From: Aneurinibacillus uraniidurans
Lineage (GTDB): Bacteria > Bacillota > Bacilli > Aneurinibacillales > Aneurinibacillaceae
Direction of reading: 5' to 3'
Assembly (NCBI RefSeq): GCF_028471905.1
Contig: NZ_CP116902.1
Location: 1,648,501-1,712,500 of the forward strand
DNA: 64,000 bases
Both the position numbers and the translations under genes were made by a program. This document shows, piece after piece, positions 16,535-24,630 of the stretch. Position 1 is the first letter of the stretch, and each line of letters opens with the position of its first letter. The notes under the pieces were generated by a model. The model searched no databases and was not told the DNA's origin. It saw nothing but the letters and a program-made list of their open reading frames with translations.

Positions 16535-17131
16535 TTGAAGTACATTATTAGTCTTATTACATCGATGGCCATTGCTTGTGGTATCATTCTTTGTCCACTT
16601 CCGGGCAATGCTGATGCAGTATTCGCAAAGAAGAGCACAGCACAGAAGAAAGGGCCTACGACGATTACAATTAAGCAAAAAGACTTTACTTATACAGGTC
16701 AAGTTGTAAAAGGTGTACCAAATGGACAGGGAAAAATAGACGGAAAAATTAATGGAGTTACGTTCCACTTCACTGGAGAGTTTAAAAATGGAGCCCCTTA
16801 TAACGGAAAAGGCTCTATGGTAGGTAAAGTAGATGGAGCGAACATTAACTTTTCTGGCGAGATAAAAAAGGGAGAACCCTTCGCTGGTACGCTTAAATTT
16901 CAAGGTATGATCGATGGCGATAATATGACTTTTGAGGGAAATATGCAAAACGGACAGTTTTATGAAGGGACTTTAAGCGGAAAAACAAAAGAAGGTCTTT
17001 CCATCAATTTTAAAGGGAAATTCAAAAATAATGAGCCATATAACGGACGTATGATTATGGATGACAAAGACGGTTTGCATTTTGAGACTGAAGTTGTAAA
17101 CGGAGAAGCTAGTGTTTCCCTTGGGGAATGA
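16535..17131 (+). CDS. Secreted MORN-like repeat protein
   Basis: A 198-residue protein with an N-terminal signal peptide (MKYIISLITSMAIACGIILC, probable cleavage near ADAVFA). About five MORN-like units follow, each of the form aromatic-x-G-x-hydrophobic-K-x-G-x-P-x-G (YTGQVVKGVPNGQGKI, FTGEFKNGAPYNGKGSM, FSGEIKKGEPFAGTLKF, FEGNMQNGQFYEGTL, FKGKFKNNEPYNGRM). The units are separated by short beta insertions. Such repeats form an elongated beta sheet. Function is unknown; it is probably exported and surface-associated. The start is TTG with AAGGAGAG 8-9 bases upstream. It stands alone and is AT-rich. Confidence 0.7.
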   Translation: MKYIISLITSMAIACGIILCPLPGNADAVFAKKSTAQKKGPTTITIKQKDFTYTGQVVKGVPNGQGKIDGKINGVTFHFTGEFKNGAPYNGKGSMVGKVDGANINFSGEIKKGEPFAGTLKFQGMIDGDNMTFEGNMQNGQFYEGTLSGKTKEGLSINFKGKFKNNEPYNGRMIMDDKDGLHFETEVVNGEASVSLGE

Positions 17132-17146
17132 GTAGACACCCGTTAC

Positions 17147-17170
17147 ATGTGGAGTACTGCTCACTGTTGG
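17147..17170 (+). repeat. Short repeat, copy 1
   Basis: CATGTGGAGTACTGCTCACT and the next four bases recur with a few changes at 20213-20236 (CATGTGGAGTGCTGTTCACT). One copy lies downstream of the MORN gene, the other downstream of the ankyrin gene. They bracket the DUF4261 and ankyrin genes. Confidence 0.5.
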
Positions 17171-17214
17171 CCAGGAAAGACTAATAGTTGAGGTGTATTG
17201 GCGTATACAGCAAC

Positions 17215-17246
17215 GGAGCGGGAGAAGTCCCGCTTCTTTTTTTGAC
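17215..17246 (+). terminator. Terminator downstream of the MORN-like gene
   Basis: An AGCGGGA-GAAG-TCCCGCT stem followed by TCTTTTTTT. Confidence 0.8.
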
Positions 17247-17254
17247 CATAAGTT

Positions 17255-17540
17255 CAGTCAGGCGCGGTTATAGACAGTCGTCCTTTGTTGTACCCTCACC
17301 CCATTGCCTGATGAAGAGGCAATTGCTTCTGAGCCAAAGTTAAGGCTTATCTTACCCGCCTGAAATTTTACAAATATCCTGTTGTACGCACAAAGAAAGC
17401 CCCAACCATATCGGTTGGAGCAAAACAAGGAGCTGCTTATAGCTTCCATGATGCCGTTTGTTACTCTTGACATAAACCAGCGTAATATTCGTTTTTCATG
17501 CTGGCGTATCGGATTCCATTTATTAACTACACATTAAATG
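17255..17540 (-). pseudogene. Remnant of an ISL3-family transposase C-terminus
   Basis: The minus-strand frame reads KWNPIRQHEKRILRWF, then VTNGIMEAISS, then AYNRIFVKFQAGKISLNF. This follows the ISL3 C-terminal pattern (TNG-x-x-E-x-I-x-S, ARGYR-like block, then an aromatic/aliphatic run ending AGK-x). The internal block is scrambled and no start or N-terminus exists, so it is a decayed insertion-sequence fragment. It sits beside the putative immunity genes, consistent with an accessory region. Confidence 0.5.
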
Positions 17541-17637
17541 TCGTCCGTTGTTGGTTTCCTTTGGCCAAGTAGGGGGGGTTCCCAAATATAAATAGAAAAA
17601 TATCTAAGAGGCTTTTTGAAACTAAGGAGGTAGTATT

Positions 17638-18966
17638 ATGGAAAAAGACCTGTTGGAACAGCTAAACCTATGGCATGAAGATGATGAATTTGAAAAAATA
17701 GTAGGCAAGATTGCGGAATTTCCCGAACAGGACAGAGACTATGATTTAGTCGGCCATTTAGCGAGAGCATTAAATAACCTGGAACGTTACGATGAAGCAT
17801 TGCAGCAGCTTCTGATGATCAAAACGCAAGGCGAACATGATCCTATTTGGCATTTCCGTGCAGGTTACGCTTACTACTACCTATCGCAATATGAGGACGC
17901 AGTAACAGCATTCGAAATGGCGAATAAACTTAATCCTGATGATGAAGATACTTTGATGCTTTTAGAATGGAGCCGTCACGAGGTTGGCCTAACAAACCGT
18001 GAAGAGAAATCAGTGACTGTGCAGCCAAACGCAATTGTTTCGGTGAAAGATGATATTGAGGCGAATGAGATGGTTGAACAGGAAAAGGACTTTGGTTTTG
18101 CCCGGGTGTACGCTGTGGAGCTAAAATACAAGCAGCCGCCGAAGCTGGACCGAAACATGCTTTACGAGAAGATGGAACTTTACACAGGTAAGGTTGATCG
18201 CGGAGAACATCATTCGGATGCCGTGGGACTTGCTGTGTGGGAAGCGAACAGTCAGGAAGATCAGAATTTGCTGCATTTTTTCCATTTGAATTATATGGTT
18301 GAATATTCGCAAGGCGAAATGCCGGCGCAAACCAGCCTGATGGATACAGAAAGCCGCCCGGTTACGGACTACGAGACGGCCATTCAGCAGTCCTGGCATT
18401 GGCAGGAAGCCGCTCAAGTCGTTAGTGATTGCGAGCACTCGCTACTGTTGATCGACATGATGGCATCGGGACTAGACCCCAAATCGCGGCTGCAGCTGTT
18501 CACCGGCTCGCTGCGGGCAGTGCTGGAAACGGCGCCTTGTGACGCCATCTATTTCCGGGAAAGCGACAAGCTCGTCGAACCTAGCGCTTATCTGGCGGCG
18601 ATTGAAGAAGGAGAACTGTTATATGGTGCGCTGAACATTCGTTTTTATAATGTTGAAGGCACAGGCAGCGGCCGCCCTGAAGGTCTGATGGATTCATTGG
18701 GACTCGCCGCGCTTGGCATTCCGGATGTTCAGTGTCATTATTACGATCTGGAGCCTGATGAAGTAGCCGGAAATTTGCTTAATATCGCCTATTACTTATT
18801 CGACCGCGGGGACGTTATTGTCGACGGGGAAACAGTTGGGTTCACCGAAGAGATGCGCTGGCGCTGCGAACACCAATACGGGCTAGCCGTACCGCACCGG
18901 GTTGTCATCGATATAGATCCGGGAGAACCTTATTATGCCGGCAGACAAGGCGCAGAGCATTCCTAA
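17638..18966 (+). CDS. TPR-DUF4261 protein (putative immunity-type protein)
   Basis: 442 residues. The N-terminus (about 1-125) has two or three TPR-like helix pairs (YDLVGHLARALNNLERYDEALQQLL, IWHFRAGYAYYYLSQYEDAVTAFEMANKLNPDDED). The C-terminus (about 200-430) matches DUF4261: VGLAVWEAN, HWQEAAQVVSDCEHSLLLIDMM, CDAIYFRESDKLV, and GRPEGLMDSLGLAALGIPDVQCHYYDLEPDEV. From published comparative genomics, DUF4261 is linked to bacterial immunity clusters; the molecular function is unknown. The 3' two-thirds is noticeably richer in GC than the 5' end and the neighbours, hinting at a mosaic origin. AAGGAGG site; followed after 91 bp by an ankyrin gene. Confidence 0.75.
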   Translation: MEKDLLEQLNLWHEDDEFEKIVGKIAEFPEQDRDYDLVGHLARALNNLERYDEALQQLLMIKTQGEHDPIWHFRAGYAYYYLSQYEDAVTAFEMANKLNPDDEDTLMLLEWSRHEVGLTNREEKSVTVQPNAIVSVKDDIEANEMVEQEKDFGFARVYAVELKYKQPPKLDRNMLYEKMELYTGKVDRGEHHSDAVGLAVWEANSQEDQNLLHFFHLNYMVEYSQGEMPAQTSLMDTESRPVTDYETAIQQSWHWQEAAQVVSDCEHSLLLIDMMASGLDPKSRLQLFTGSLRAVLETAPCDAIYFRESDKLVEPSAYLAAIEEGELLYGALNIRFYNVEGTGSGRPEGLMDSLGLAALGIPDVQCHYYDLEPDEVAGNLLNIAYYLFDRGDVIVDGETVGFTEEMRWRCEHQYGLAVPHRVVIDIDPGEPYYAGRQGAEHS

Positions 18967-19057
18967 CCAGCAATTACCCAACAGAAATCTTGTTTTCTTG
19001 TTTTGAGAATGAACTTTTTTGCAATTTTATACCACAGACAGTTAGGAGGTACAATAA

Positions 19058-20113
19058 GTGAAATTGTTTAGTGAGAATACAGAATTAACCCCCATAGTTA
19101 ATATGATATTAGATGAGGATATCGATGGATTAAGAAAAGAGTTGGAGAATGGGTGGAATATTAATAAAGAAATTCAAGCGGGCAAATACGTTAGGGAATT
19201 GCCGATTCTAATAGCCTTGGATTATAACAAGCTAAAGGTTGTTGATTTTTTAATTGAAAATGGAGCAGAGTTAAATATGAAGGGTAAAGCCGTCATTCCC
19301 GCCGCCGCTGATAGTTGTAGTCTAGAAACAATAAAAGTACTTCTTAAACATGGTGCAGACTTACATGCTGTTAATAACGTTGGGTCTAATGCTATCCACA
19401 GGGCACTAATTAATAAAAGATATGACTTGATGATTGAACTAATATCCCTCGGAATTGATGTAAAGAAGGATGGCACAATTTTACGTAGTGCTGTTTATAA
19501 AAGGGATTATCAAGCTATTAAAATACTACTAGATCAAAATATAGATGTGAATCATCACACTCCAGATATGGTCTTTCCATATAATTCTACGCCAGTTTGC
19601 GTAGCAACACAAAATAATGATTTCGATACGGTTAAGCTACTAGTTGAACATGGGGCGGATGTTACCATCAAAGATGCTTATGGGGAAAGACCTTTTTCGG
19701 CGGCACAAAAGAATAAGAATCATGAAATGATGGAATACATAAAAGCCTTAGAGCCTGAGGAATGGCATAATCAAGAGCAAAGGCTGATAGCATTAAAATC
19801 TTATAAACTTCCTCAAAAATTAGTAGAATTTCTTTGTGGTAATAACTTAAGACTCGACATTAATAACAAGTATGCTTCCTATGTTATTTTTAATTCTTTA
19901 GTCGATTGTAAGGAAGTAAAGTGGAATGGGTATAAGTTCTTAGATTTATTAAGTGACGTAGACAATTATTCGGCTGAAGGATTTTTAGTCTGGTATCCAA
20001 AAGGAAAGTGCTTAGCTATCGCAGATTATGAACATGAGGAATTTAAGATTCTAGATAAATGGGACGACTTTATCAAAAACCCATCAAACACGATAGATAA
20101 GATATTTGAATAG
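19058..20113 (+). CDS. Ankyrin-repeat protein with SUKH-like tail
   Basis: 351 residues. Ankyrin repeats occupy about residues 10-225, e.g. LPILIALDYNKLKVVDFLIENGAEL, SLETIKVLLKHGADLHAVN, TPVCVATQNNDFDTVKLLVEHGADV. The C-terminal part (about 255-350, ending GFLVWYPKGKCLAIADYEHEEFKILDKWDDF) resembles SMI1/KNR4-like immunity domains by eye. Ankyrin proteins of this kind are common immunity proteins of polymorphic toxins. No signal peptide is present. Low GC relative to the rest of the window. GGAGG site upstream of the GTG. No toxin gene is nearby. Confidence 0.75.
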   Translation: MKLFSENTELTPIVNMILDEDIDGLRKELENGWNINKEIQAGKYVRELPILIALDYNKLKVVDFLIENGAELNMKGKAVIPAAADSCSLETIKVLLKHGADLHAVNNVGSNAIHRALINKRYDLMIELISLGIDVKKDGTILRSAVYKRDYQAIKILLDQNIDVNHHTPDMVFPYNSTPVCVATQNNDFDTVKLLVEHGADVTIKDAYGERPFSAAQKNKNHEMMEYIKALEPEEWHNQEQRLIALKSYKLPQKLVEFLCGNNLRLDINNKYASYVIFNSLVDCKEVKWNGYKFLDLLSDVDNYSAEGFLVWYPKGKCLAIADYEHEEFKILDKWDDFIKNPSNTIDKIFE

Positions 20114-20212
20114 GTTTCCACATCGCAATAGTAAAAACGCAGGTGATATACTTGTGTTTTTGAGGATGCCGCCGTTTAAAGTTTAAGTAGATGTCTGTAG
20201 GAGTACTCAGGG

Positions 20213-20236
20213 CATGTGGAGTGCTGTTCACTGTTA
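20213..20236 (+). repeat. Short repeat, copy 2
   Basis: Near-identical to 17147-17170 (see that entry). Confidence 0.5.
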
Positions 20237-20272
20237 GTGAAGAAAAATTAAAGCAAGGTACTCCAATGTTTA

Positions 20273-20301
20273 GGCCCTTCCTTAATGTGGAAGGGTTTTT
20301 G
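20273..20301 (+). terminator. Terminator between the ankyrin and LRR genes
   Basis: A CCCTTCC-TTAATGT-GGAAGGG stem followed by TTTTTG. Confidence 0.8.
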
Positions 20302-20354
20302 TTTAAATAGTGGAATTATGTATTAATCTAAAAAGATATCTGGGGAGGAACTGG

Positions 20355-20867
20355 ATGAAGAAAATCGAACAAGCATTATTAAAATTCTTTGGTGAGAAAT
20401 ATGAGTCCTACATGTTAAATCCTCTTACTGTAAAAAATATTGACCTTGAAGATACTTTGTATGAAGAAGTAACAGATATAGGAGTGCTATCAATTTTTAG
20501 TGAATTGACGTATCTAAATATCTCTGGCACTGGTATAGGCAACATAACACCATTAAAGAAACTAAAAAAATTACAAATTTTATATGCTGACTTTTGTAAG
20601 ATAACGGATATTGAACCTTTGGCAGAACTTTATGAACTTCGGGAGCTAGATCTCTCAGCCCCTCTTGATAGCATTACAACTATTGAGCCATTACGAGATT
20701 TAAAGAATCTTGAGAAGCTCTATATCCCCGACCACCAAATCCAAACGCTTAAACCGATTTTAAATTTGAATAAATTGCAGATACTAAGTGTTTCTAGAAC
20801 GGACATTCCAATTGATGAGATAAAGGAATTTAAGTTATTGCATCCTAATTGCGAAGTATGGTACTAG
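20355..20867 (+). CDS. Leucine-rich-repeat protein
   Basis: 170 residues. After a short helical N-terminus, four or five internalin-like leucine-rich repeats run from about 55 to 160 (LTYLNISGTGIGNITPLKKLKKL, LQILYADFCKITDIEPLAEL, LRELDLSAP, LEKLYIPDHQIQTLKPILNL, LQILSVSRTDI). There is no signal peptide or anchor, so it is predicted cytoplasmic. LRR proteins of this size are frequent in immunity-gene arrays of Gram-positive polymorphic toxin systems. The ATG at 20355 is chosen because GGGGAGG lies 7 bases upstream; an in-frame GTG at 20310 lacks a binding site. The next gene begins 24 bp later. Confidence 0.7.
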   Translation: MKKIEQALLKFFGEKYESYMLNPLTVKNIDLEDTLYEEVTDIGVLSIFSELTYLNISGTGIGNITPLKKLKKLQILYADFCKITDIEPLAELYELRELDLSAPLDSITTIEPLRDLKNLEKLYIPDHQIQTLKPILNLNKLQILSVSRTDIPIDEIKEFKLLHPNCEVWY

Positions 20868-20891
20868 TAACAAACTCACTGGGAGAATAAA

Positions 20892-21626
20892 GTGAACGAA
20901 GTAAAAAGTTTAGAACATTATAAATGGATTGCAGAAGAGACCGATAAACTTGAAGCCATGAGCAAAGATTGGAACGGAAATTTTGTTTCTTGTTGTATAC
21001 CCAAACGCTACGAAGCTTACTGTAAACTATTACATCCTCTATATACTGACAAGTTGGTCATTGATAAAAGTATCATGTGGAACAGTGACAATGAGAATGA
21101 AGAGTTTATACAAGGTGGACGGATTTCGTACAAAGACCTTGCGAAAGAATATGGACTACAATACACAAAAGAAATAAGCATCAAAACTATTTGGCGTGCT
21201 TGTGGTCAGAAGTTTTCACGGTATTTGTCTGGTGCTGAAGAAGGTAATATTGATGTAGACACATGTAAACGTATTATAGAGTTGCTTTTACCTTTTACTA
21301 AGAATCAACAATGTTACTTCTATTATTATTTTCTTAAGACAAATGATTGGACTGAGGATATAAATACGGATGGTAAACTATTCAAAGGGAATCTTGAGGA
21401 TGTTTTGCGATTCTACCAATATGAAAATGTAAACGGTTCTCCAACATACTGGTGGGCCGAAGACAAGAGTTGGTGTGTTTGTACGGATTATGACCTTACC
21501 TTTACATTAATTGGAGGAACAAAAGCCATGATTGATTCATTTCTAGTTGACAATTTTCTAGAATGCATTGAGGTTAACGCTAATACTCGTATTGACTACA
21601 AAGCAGACGAACAAAATCTACAGTAG
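20892..21626 (+). CDS. Hypothetical protein, 244 aa (possible immunity protein)
   Basis: I do not recognise the family. The protein is acidic and rich in Tyr, Trp and Cys (FTKNQQCYFYYYFLK, SPTYWWAEDKSWCVCTDYDLTFTLIGG). It has no signal peptide or membrane segment. The Trp/Tyr-rich C-terminal beta-type segment followed by a short helix is reminiscent of small immunity proteins, but this is an impression, not a match. It starts with GTG behind GGGAG, 24 bp after the LRR gene, so the two may be one transcript. A repeat element (R2) follows. Confidence 0.55.
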   Translation: MNEVKSLEHYKWIAEETDKLEAMSKDWNGNFVSCCIPKRYEAYCKLLHPLYTDKLVIDKSIMWNSDNENEEFIQGGRISYKDLAKEYGLQYTKEISIKTIWRACGQKFSRYLSGAEEGNIDVDTCKRIIELLLPFTKNQQCYFYYYFLKTNDWTEDINTDGKLFKGNLEDVLRFYQYENVNGSPTYWWAEDKSWCVCTDYDLTFTLIGGTKAMIDSFLVDNFLECIEVNANTRIDYKADEQNLQ

Positions 21627-21714
21627 TACAGTATTATGGTGTTTATGCATGTCCTTATTTTTCTTGTTGGTCAGATCGCTTTTCAATACCAAAACTTACG
21701 CTTAATGGGTCTGG

Positions 21715-21950
21715 AATAAAACTTGTTGGAAGCGGAGAAGGGAGGAGTAAGGAACGCCTTTACGCGCCACCCAGCGGAAGGGGGCAGGTGAACGGGCTTT
21801 TGCCCACAACATCTCATTGAGAAACATCCCTGCTTCCTCTTTTGTGGGCGAGTTCGCAGGCTCCCTGGAGCGGCCAGTCCTCACATCCCTGCCAAGCGTA
21901 ACAAAGTGACTGGCTCTTCCCTTCTCCGCTTCCACCACCAAGCTTAGTCA
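21715..21950 (-). repeat. R2: nested-palindrome interspersed element (minus orientation)
   Basis: Perfect 16-bp arms at 21728-21743 and 21918-21933 (GGAAGCGGAGAAGGGA and its complement). The interior is the reverse complement of the R1 layout: TACGCGCC, CAGCGGAAGG, GAACGGGC, TTGCCCACAA paired with TTGTGGGCGAGTTCG, then TCCCTGGAGCGG. It lies between the convergent ends of the hypothetical gene and mqnD. Confidence 0.8.
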
Positions 21951-21992
21951 ATTCCACCAACCATAAAGCCTATCTTTTGGCATATAGCTAGA

Positions 21993-22823
21993 TTAGCGCA
22001 ACAACCCCAAATCAAACGCCGGAACCAGCCCTTCCTTCGCAGCCCGCCCAAGCAAAGCCTCCACAGCCGCATACCCATCTTCCCCTAGATCTCCGGTAAA
22101 CGAATTCACATACAAATCAATATGCGCCCGAGCCACCTCAGGCGACAACTCCTGCGCATGCCCCATCACATACTCCAAAGACGCCTTCGGATGTGCCCAT
22201 GCATACTGCACCGAAGCACGAATCCAATTTGCAAGTGACTCCAGATCCATCGAACGACGAGCAATAATCGCACCGAGCGGGATCGGTAAACCAGTGTCTG
22301 CCTCCCACCAATTCCCCAAATCAACAAGCAAATTCAGCCCATATTCAGGATACGTAAAACGGGCTTCATGAATAACCAGCCCAGCATCAATCAAACCATC
22401 CCGTACAGCAGGCATAATTTCATTAAACGGCATCACGACAATCTCGCCCACACCGCCAGGCACATTTTGCGCAGCCCACAATCGGAAAAGCAGATAGGCA
22501 GTTGATCGATCACTCGGTACAGCAACCCGCAGCCCGGAGAGAGCCGCCGGATCATGGCGATCTTCTTTTGTCAGCACGAGCGGCCCACAGCCCCGCCCAA
22601 GCGCTCCACCGCACGGAAGCAGTGCGTACTCCGACAGCACCCACGGAAGAGCCGCATACGAAATTTTAAGCACGTCCGGTCCGGTAGAACTGGTAGCTAA
22701 ACGGTTCGTAATATCAATATCTGCGTATGTAACGTCAAGCTCTGGCGCACCGGGCACAAGTCCGTGTACCCAGGCGTGAAACACAAAGGTGTCATTTGGA
22801 CAAGGTGAAAAAGCAATTTTCAT
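21993..22823 (-). CDS. mqnD: 1,4-dihydroxy-6-naphthoate synthase (MqnD)
   Basis: A 276-residue enzyme of the futalosine (alternative menaquinone) pathway that converts cyclic dehypoxanthinylfutalosine to 1,4-dihydroxy-6-naphthoate. It has the periplasmic-binding-protein-like fold of MqnA/MqnD. The N-terminus reads IAFSPCPNDTFVFHAWVHG, followed by DVLKISYAALPWVLSEYALLPCGGALGRGCGPLV and LIDAGLVIHEARFTYPEYGL, all MqnD-like. The start codon shares one base with the mqnB stop (TAATG), indicating translational coupling. MqnA, MqnC and MqnE are not in the window. The gene is GC-rich. Confidence 0.9.
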   Translation of the reverse strand: MKIAFSPCPNDTFVFHAWVHGLVPGAPELDVTYADIDITNRLATSSTGPDVLKISYAALPWVLSEYALLPCGGALGRGCGPLVLTKEDRHDPAALSGLRVAVPSDRSTAYLLFRLWAAQNVPGGVGEIVVMPFNEIMPAVRDGLIDAGLVIHEARFTYPEYGLNLLVDLGNWWEADTGLPIPLGAIIARRSMDLESLANWIRASVQYAWAHPKASLEYVMGHAQELSPEVARAHIDLYVNSFTGDLGEDGYAAVEALLGRAAKEGLVPAFDLGLLR

Positions 22824-23491
22824 TATAAAACCTCCATTAAGACTGAACTAGCTGCTTCGAGTGTTTGTAAGGCTTCTTTAATCCGCCATGCATCCCGGTC
22901 ACGTGGACCGACTGGATTTGAGATAGCGCGAATTTCTAAGACAGGTACACCGTGCTGCTGTGCTGCGGTTGCGACGCCGTATCCTTCCATTCCTTCGGCG
23001 GCAGCACCGGGCACGCGTGCGGCGAGCTCCTGAGCAGTTGCTGCGGTTCCGGTTGTAGTTGATACCGTAAGCACCGGACCGATTGTAGTCGACAGACCCG
23101 CCGCCTGCAACGCTTCCGCCACTTGGTTGACCACACCGACATCCACCGGAACACGGGCTGAGCCGAAGCCTAGCTCATCAATGCTTATGAAGCCGTCGGG
23201 TGTTTGTGATCCCAGATCGGCAGCGATAATCTCATTCGCTACAACGAGCGATCCGATCTCAGCTTGTCCGACGAATCCACCTGCGATGCCCATGTTTATA
23301 ACTAAGCTGTAGGATGCGGTTGCGAGTGCGGTTGCTGTGCTGGCTGCGGCCGATGCCGGGCCAACGCCGCCGACTCGGACGTCGAATAGGCTGTTTCCAT
23401 GAAGTCCGCGCAATACCGCATCTCTCTCTGCTGCGACAGAGGTCATAATCAGGATTCGTTGTGCGGATTTTGTTCGTTCATCTACATTCAT
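22823..23491 (-). CDS. mqnB: Futalosine hydrolase (MqnB)
   Basis: A 222-residue nucleoside phosphorylase-fold enzyme that removes hypoxanthine from futalosine to give dehypoxanthinylfutalosine. Signatures: ILIMTSVAAERDAVLRGL near residue 15, VINMGIAGGF near 68, EGMEGYGVATAAQQHGVP (the catalytic Glu/substrate loop) near 170, and EIRAISNPVGPRDRDAWRI near 190. The open frame runs 51 codons further upstream, but the ATG at 23491 has AAAGGA 8 bases before it and matches the family N-terminus. It is first gene of an mqnBD operon. Confidence 0.9.
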   Translation of the reverse strand: MNVDERTKSAQRILIMTSVAAERDAVLRGLHGNSLFDVRVGGVGPASAAASTATALATASYSLVINMGIAGGFVGQAEIGSLVVANEIIAADLGSQTPDGFISIDELGFGSARVPVDVGVVNQVAEALQAAGLSTTIGPVLTVSTTTGTAATAQELAARVPGAAAEGMEGYGVATAAQQHGVPVLEIRAISNPVGPRDRDAWRIKEALQTLEAASSVLMEVL

Positions 23492-23681
23492 TATGATAAT
23501 CCTTTCAGAGTTACTCCGATCTGTCCTGGCTGTATCAAACACGCCCTTATTCAAACTTACCGCAATAGAGGAAGAAAGTCTATGGGAGAACGCTGCGTAC
23601 GTATGTACATGCAAGAGGTTGCTTTTGTATAAAAAAACAAGCACTCATGGAAAATAAAGAAATAACGAAGGAGGGATCAGG

Positions 23682-24053
23682 ATGAGTGAAAAAAACATAC
23701 TGGCGTATTTTAAAAGCCCGGAAGAAGCGGAGAAAGCGAAGGCAGAACTAGAGACACTTGGAACGATTGCGATGCAGATCGATCGCATTTCCCCGTTTCC
23801 GGGAGATGGTGTTGAGCGTGTCATGAACCCGATTACCGGAAACATGTCGTCTCTGGCTGATGTAACACTGGGGGCAGATGTGACGAATCGGAATGCAGGT
23901 GTTCTGTTAGCGGCAGATGTTGGAGCAAGCGGGATGAGTGACGGGGGACAGGATGATACAATAGGCCGGGATATTTTACTTACAGTAGTGGTAGAAGAAA
24001 GTAAGCATCATGCAGCCTTGCAGATTGTCGAAAAAAATGGCGGGATACAATAA
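23682..24053 (+). CDS. Hypothetical stress-type protein, 123 aa
   Basis: A small soluble protein. The N-terminus (ILAYFKSPEEAEKAKAELETLGTIAMQIDRIS) has the beta-alpha-beta look of the GSP17M/YflT-type ferredoxin-like fold. The middle is glycine/asparagine-rich (MNPITGNMSSLADVTLGADVTNRNAGVLLAADVGASG), and the end is another strand-helix unit (ILLTVVVEESKHHAALQIVEKNGG). It lies just upstream of a universal stress protein in the same orientation (82-bp gap), which fits a stress role, but function is not established. AAGGAGGGATCAGG site upstream of the ATG. Confidence 0.55.
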   Translation: MSEKNILAYFKSPEEAEKAKAELETLGTIAMQIDRISPFPGDGVERVMNPITGNMSSLADVTLGADVTNRNAGVLLAADVGASGMSDGGQDDTIGRDILLTVVVEESKHHAALQIVEKNGGIQ

Positions 24054-24135
24054 AGAAAATTCGGTCATAAGCAGATCAAAATTATGGTGTACAATAGAAG
24101 CGTACTAAAAATTTGCCAGTTAGGGAGAGAGAAGT

Positions 24136-24582
24136 ATGTTTCAAAAAATTGTAGTAGCCATTGACGGATCTGAAATGGGCGAAAAAGCATTAGCAGCTGC
24201 ACTCACAATTGGGAAAGAGCAAAAAGCAGAAGTAAACGTGCTGCACATCGGTAAAGATGTACTCGTATCCTCGTACGCGTTTGTAGGAGCGGGATATATT
24301 GCTCAGCAAGCATATGATGAAATCAGTGAAGTGGTCAAAAAAGAAGGAGAAGCCTTACTAGGCAAGGCAAAAGTGACAGCTGAGTCGCAGGGAGTGGTGG
24401 CAATCACTCATTACGTAACAGGCGATCCAGCGCATCAAATCGTGACGTTTGCGCAAGAAAATAACGTGGATTTGATCGTGATTGGGAACCGGGGCCTGAG
24501 CGGATTAAAAGAAGTAATGCTCGGTAGTGTTAGCCATAAGGTATCGCAACTAGCAGAATGTCCAGTACTGATTGTAAAATAG
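24136..24582 (+). CDS. Universal stress protein (UspA family)
   Basis: A 148-residue single-domain UspA protein. The N-terminal strand KIVVAIDGSEMGEKALAAAL and the C-terminal ATP-binding loop G-x2-G-x9-G-S/T are clear (VIGNRGLSGLKEVMLGSVSHKVSQLAECPVLIVK), so an ATP-binding subclass is expected. Its role is in stress survival; the partner is unknown. A TACAAT-like -10 precedes it near 24091, and AGGGAGAGAGAAGT is the ribosome binding site. It ends at a shared terminator facing the acetate-kinase fusion gene. Confidence 0.9.
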   Translation: MFQKIVVAIDGSEMGEKALAAALTIGKEQKAEVNVLHIGKDVLVSSYAFVGAGYIAQQAYDEISEVVKKEGEALLGKAKVTAESQGVVAITHYVTGDPAHQIVTFAQENNVDLIVIGNRGLSGLKEVMLGSVSHKVSQLAECPVLIVK

Positions 24583-24593
24583 TTGGATGAATA

Positions 24594-24630
24594 AAGCGGG
24601 AGTCCTCTTAGTAGGGGACTCCCGCTTATG
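24594..24630. terminator. Terminator between uspA-like and acetate kinase fusion genes
   Basis: An AAGCGGGAGTCC / GGACTCCCGCTT stem between convergent genes. The T tract is short. Confidence 0.7.
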
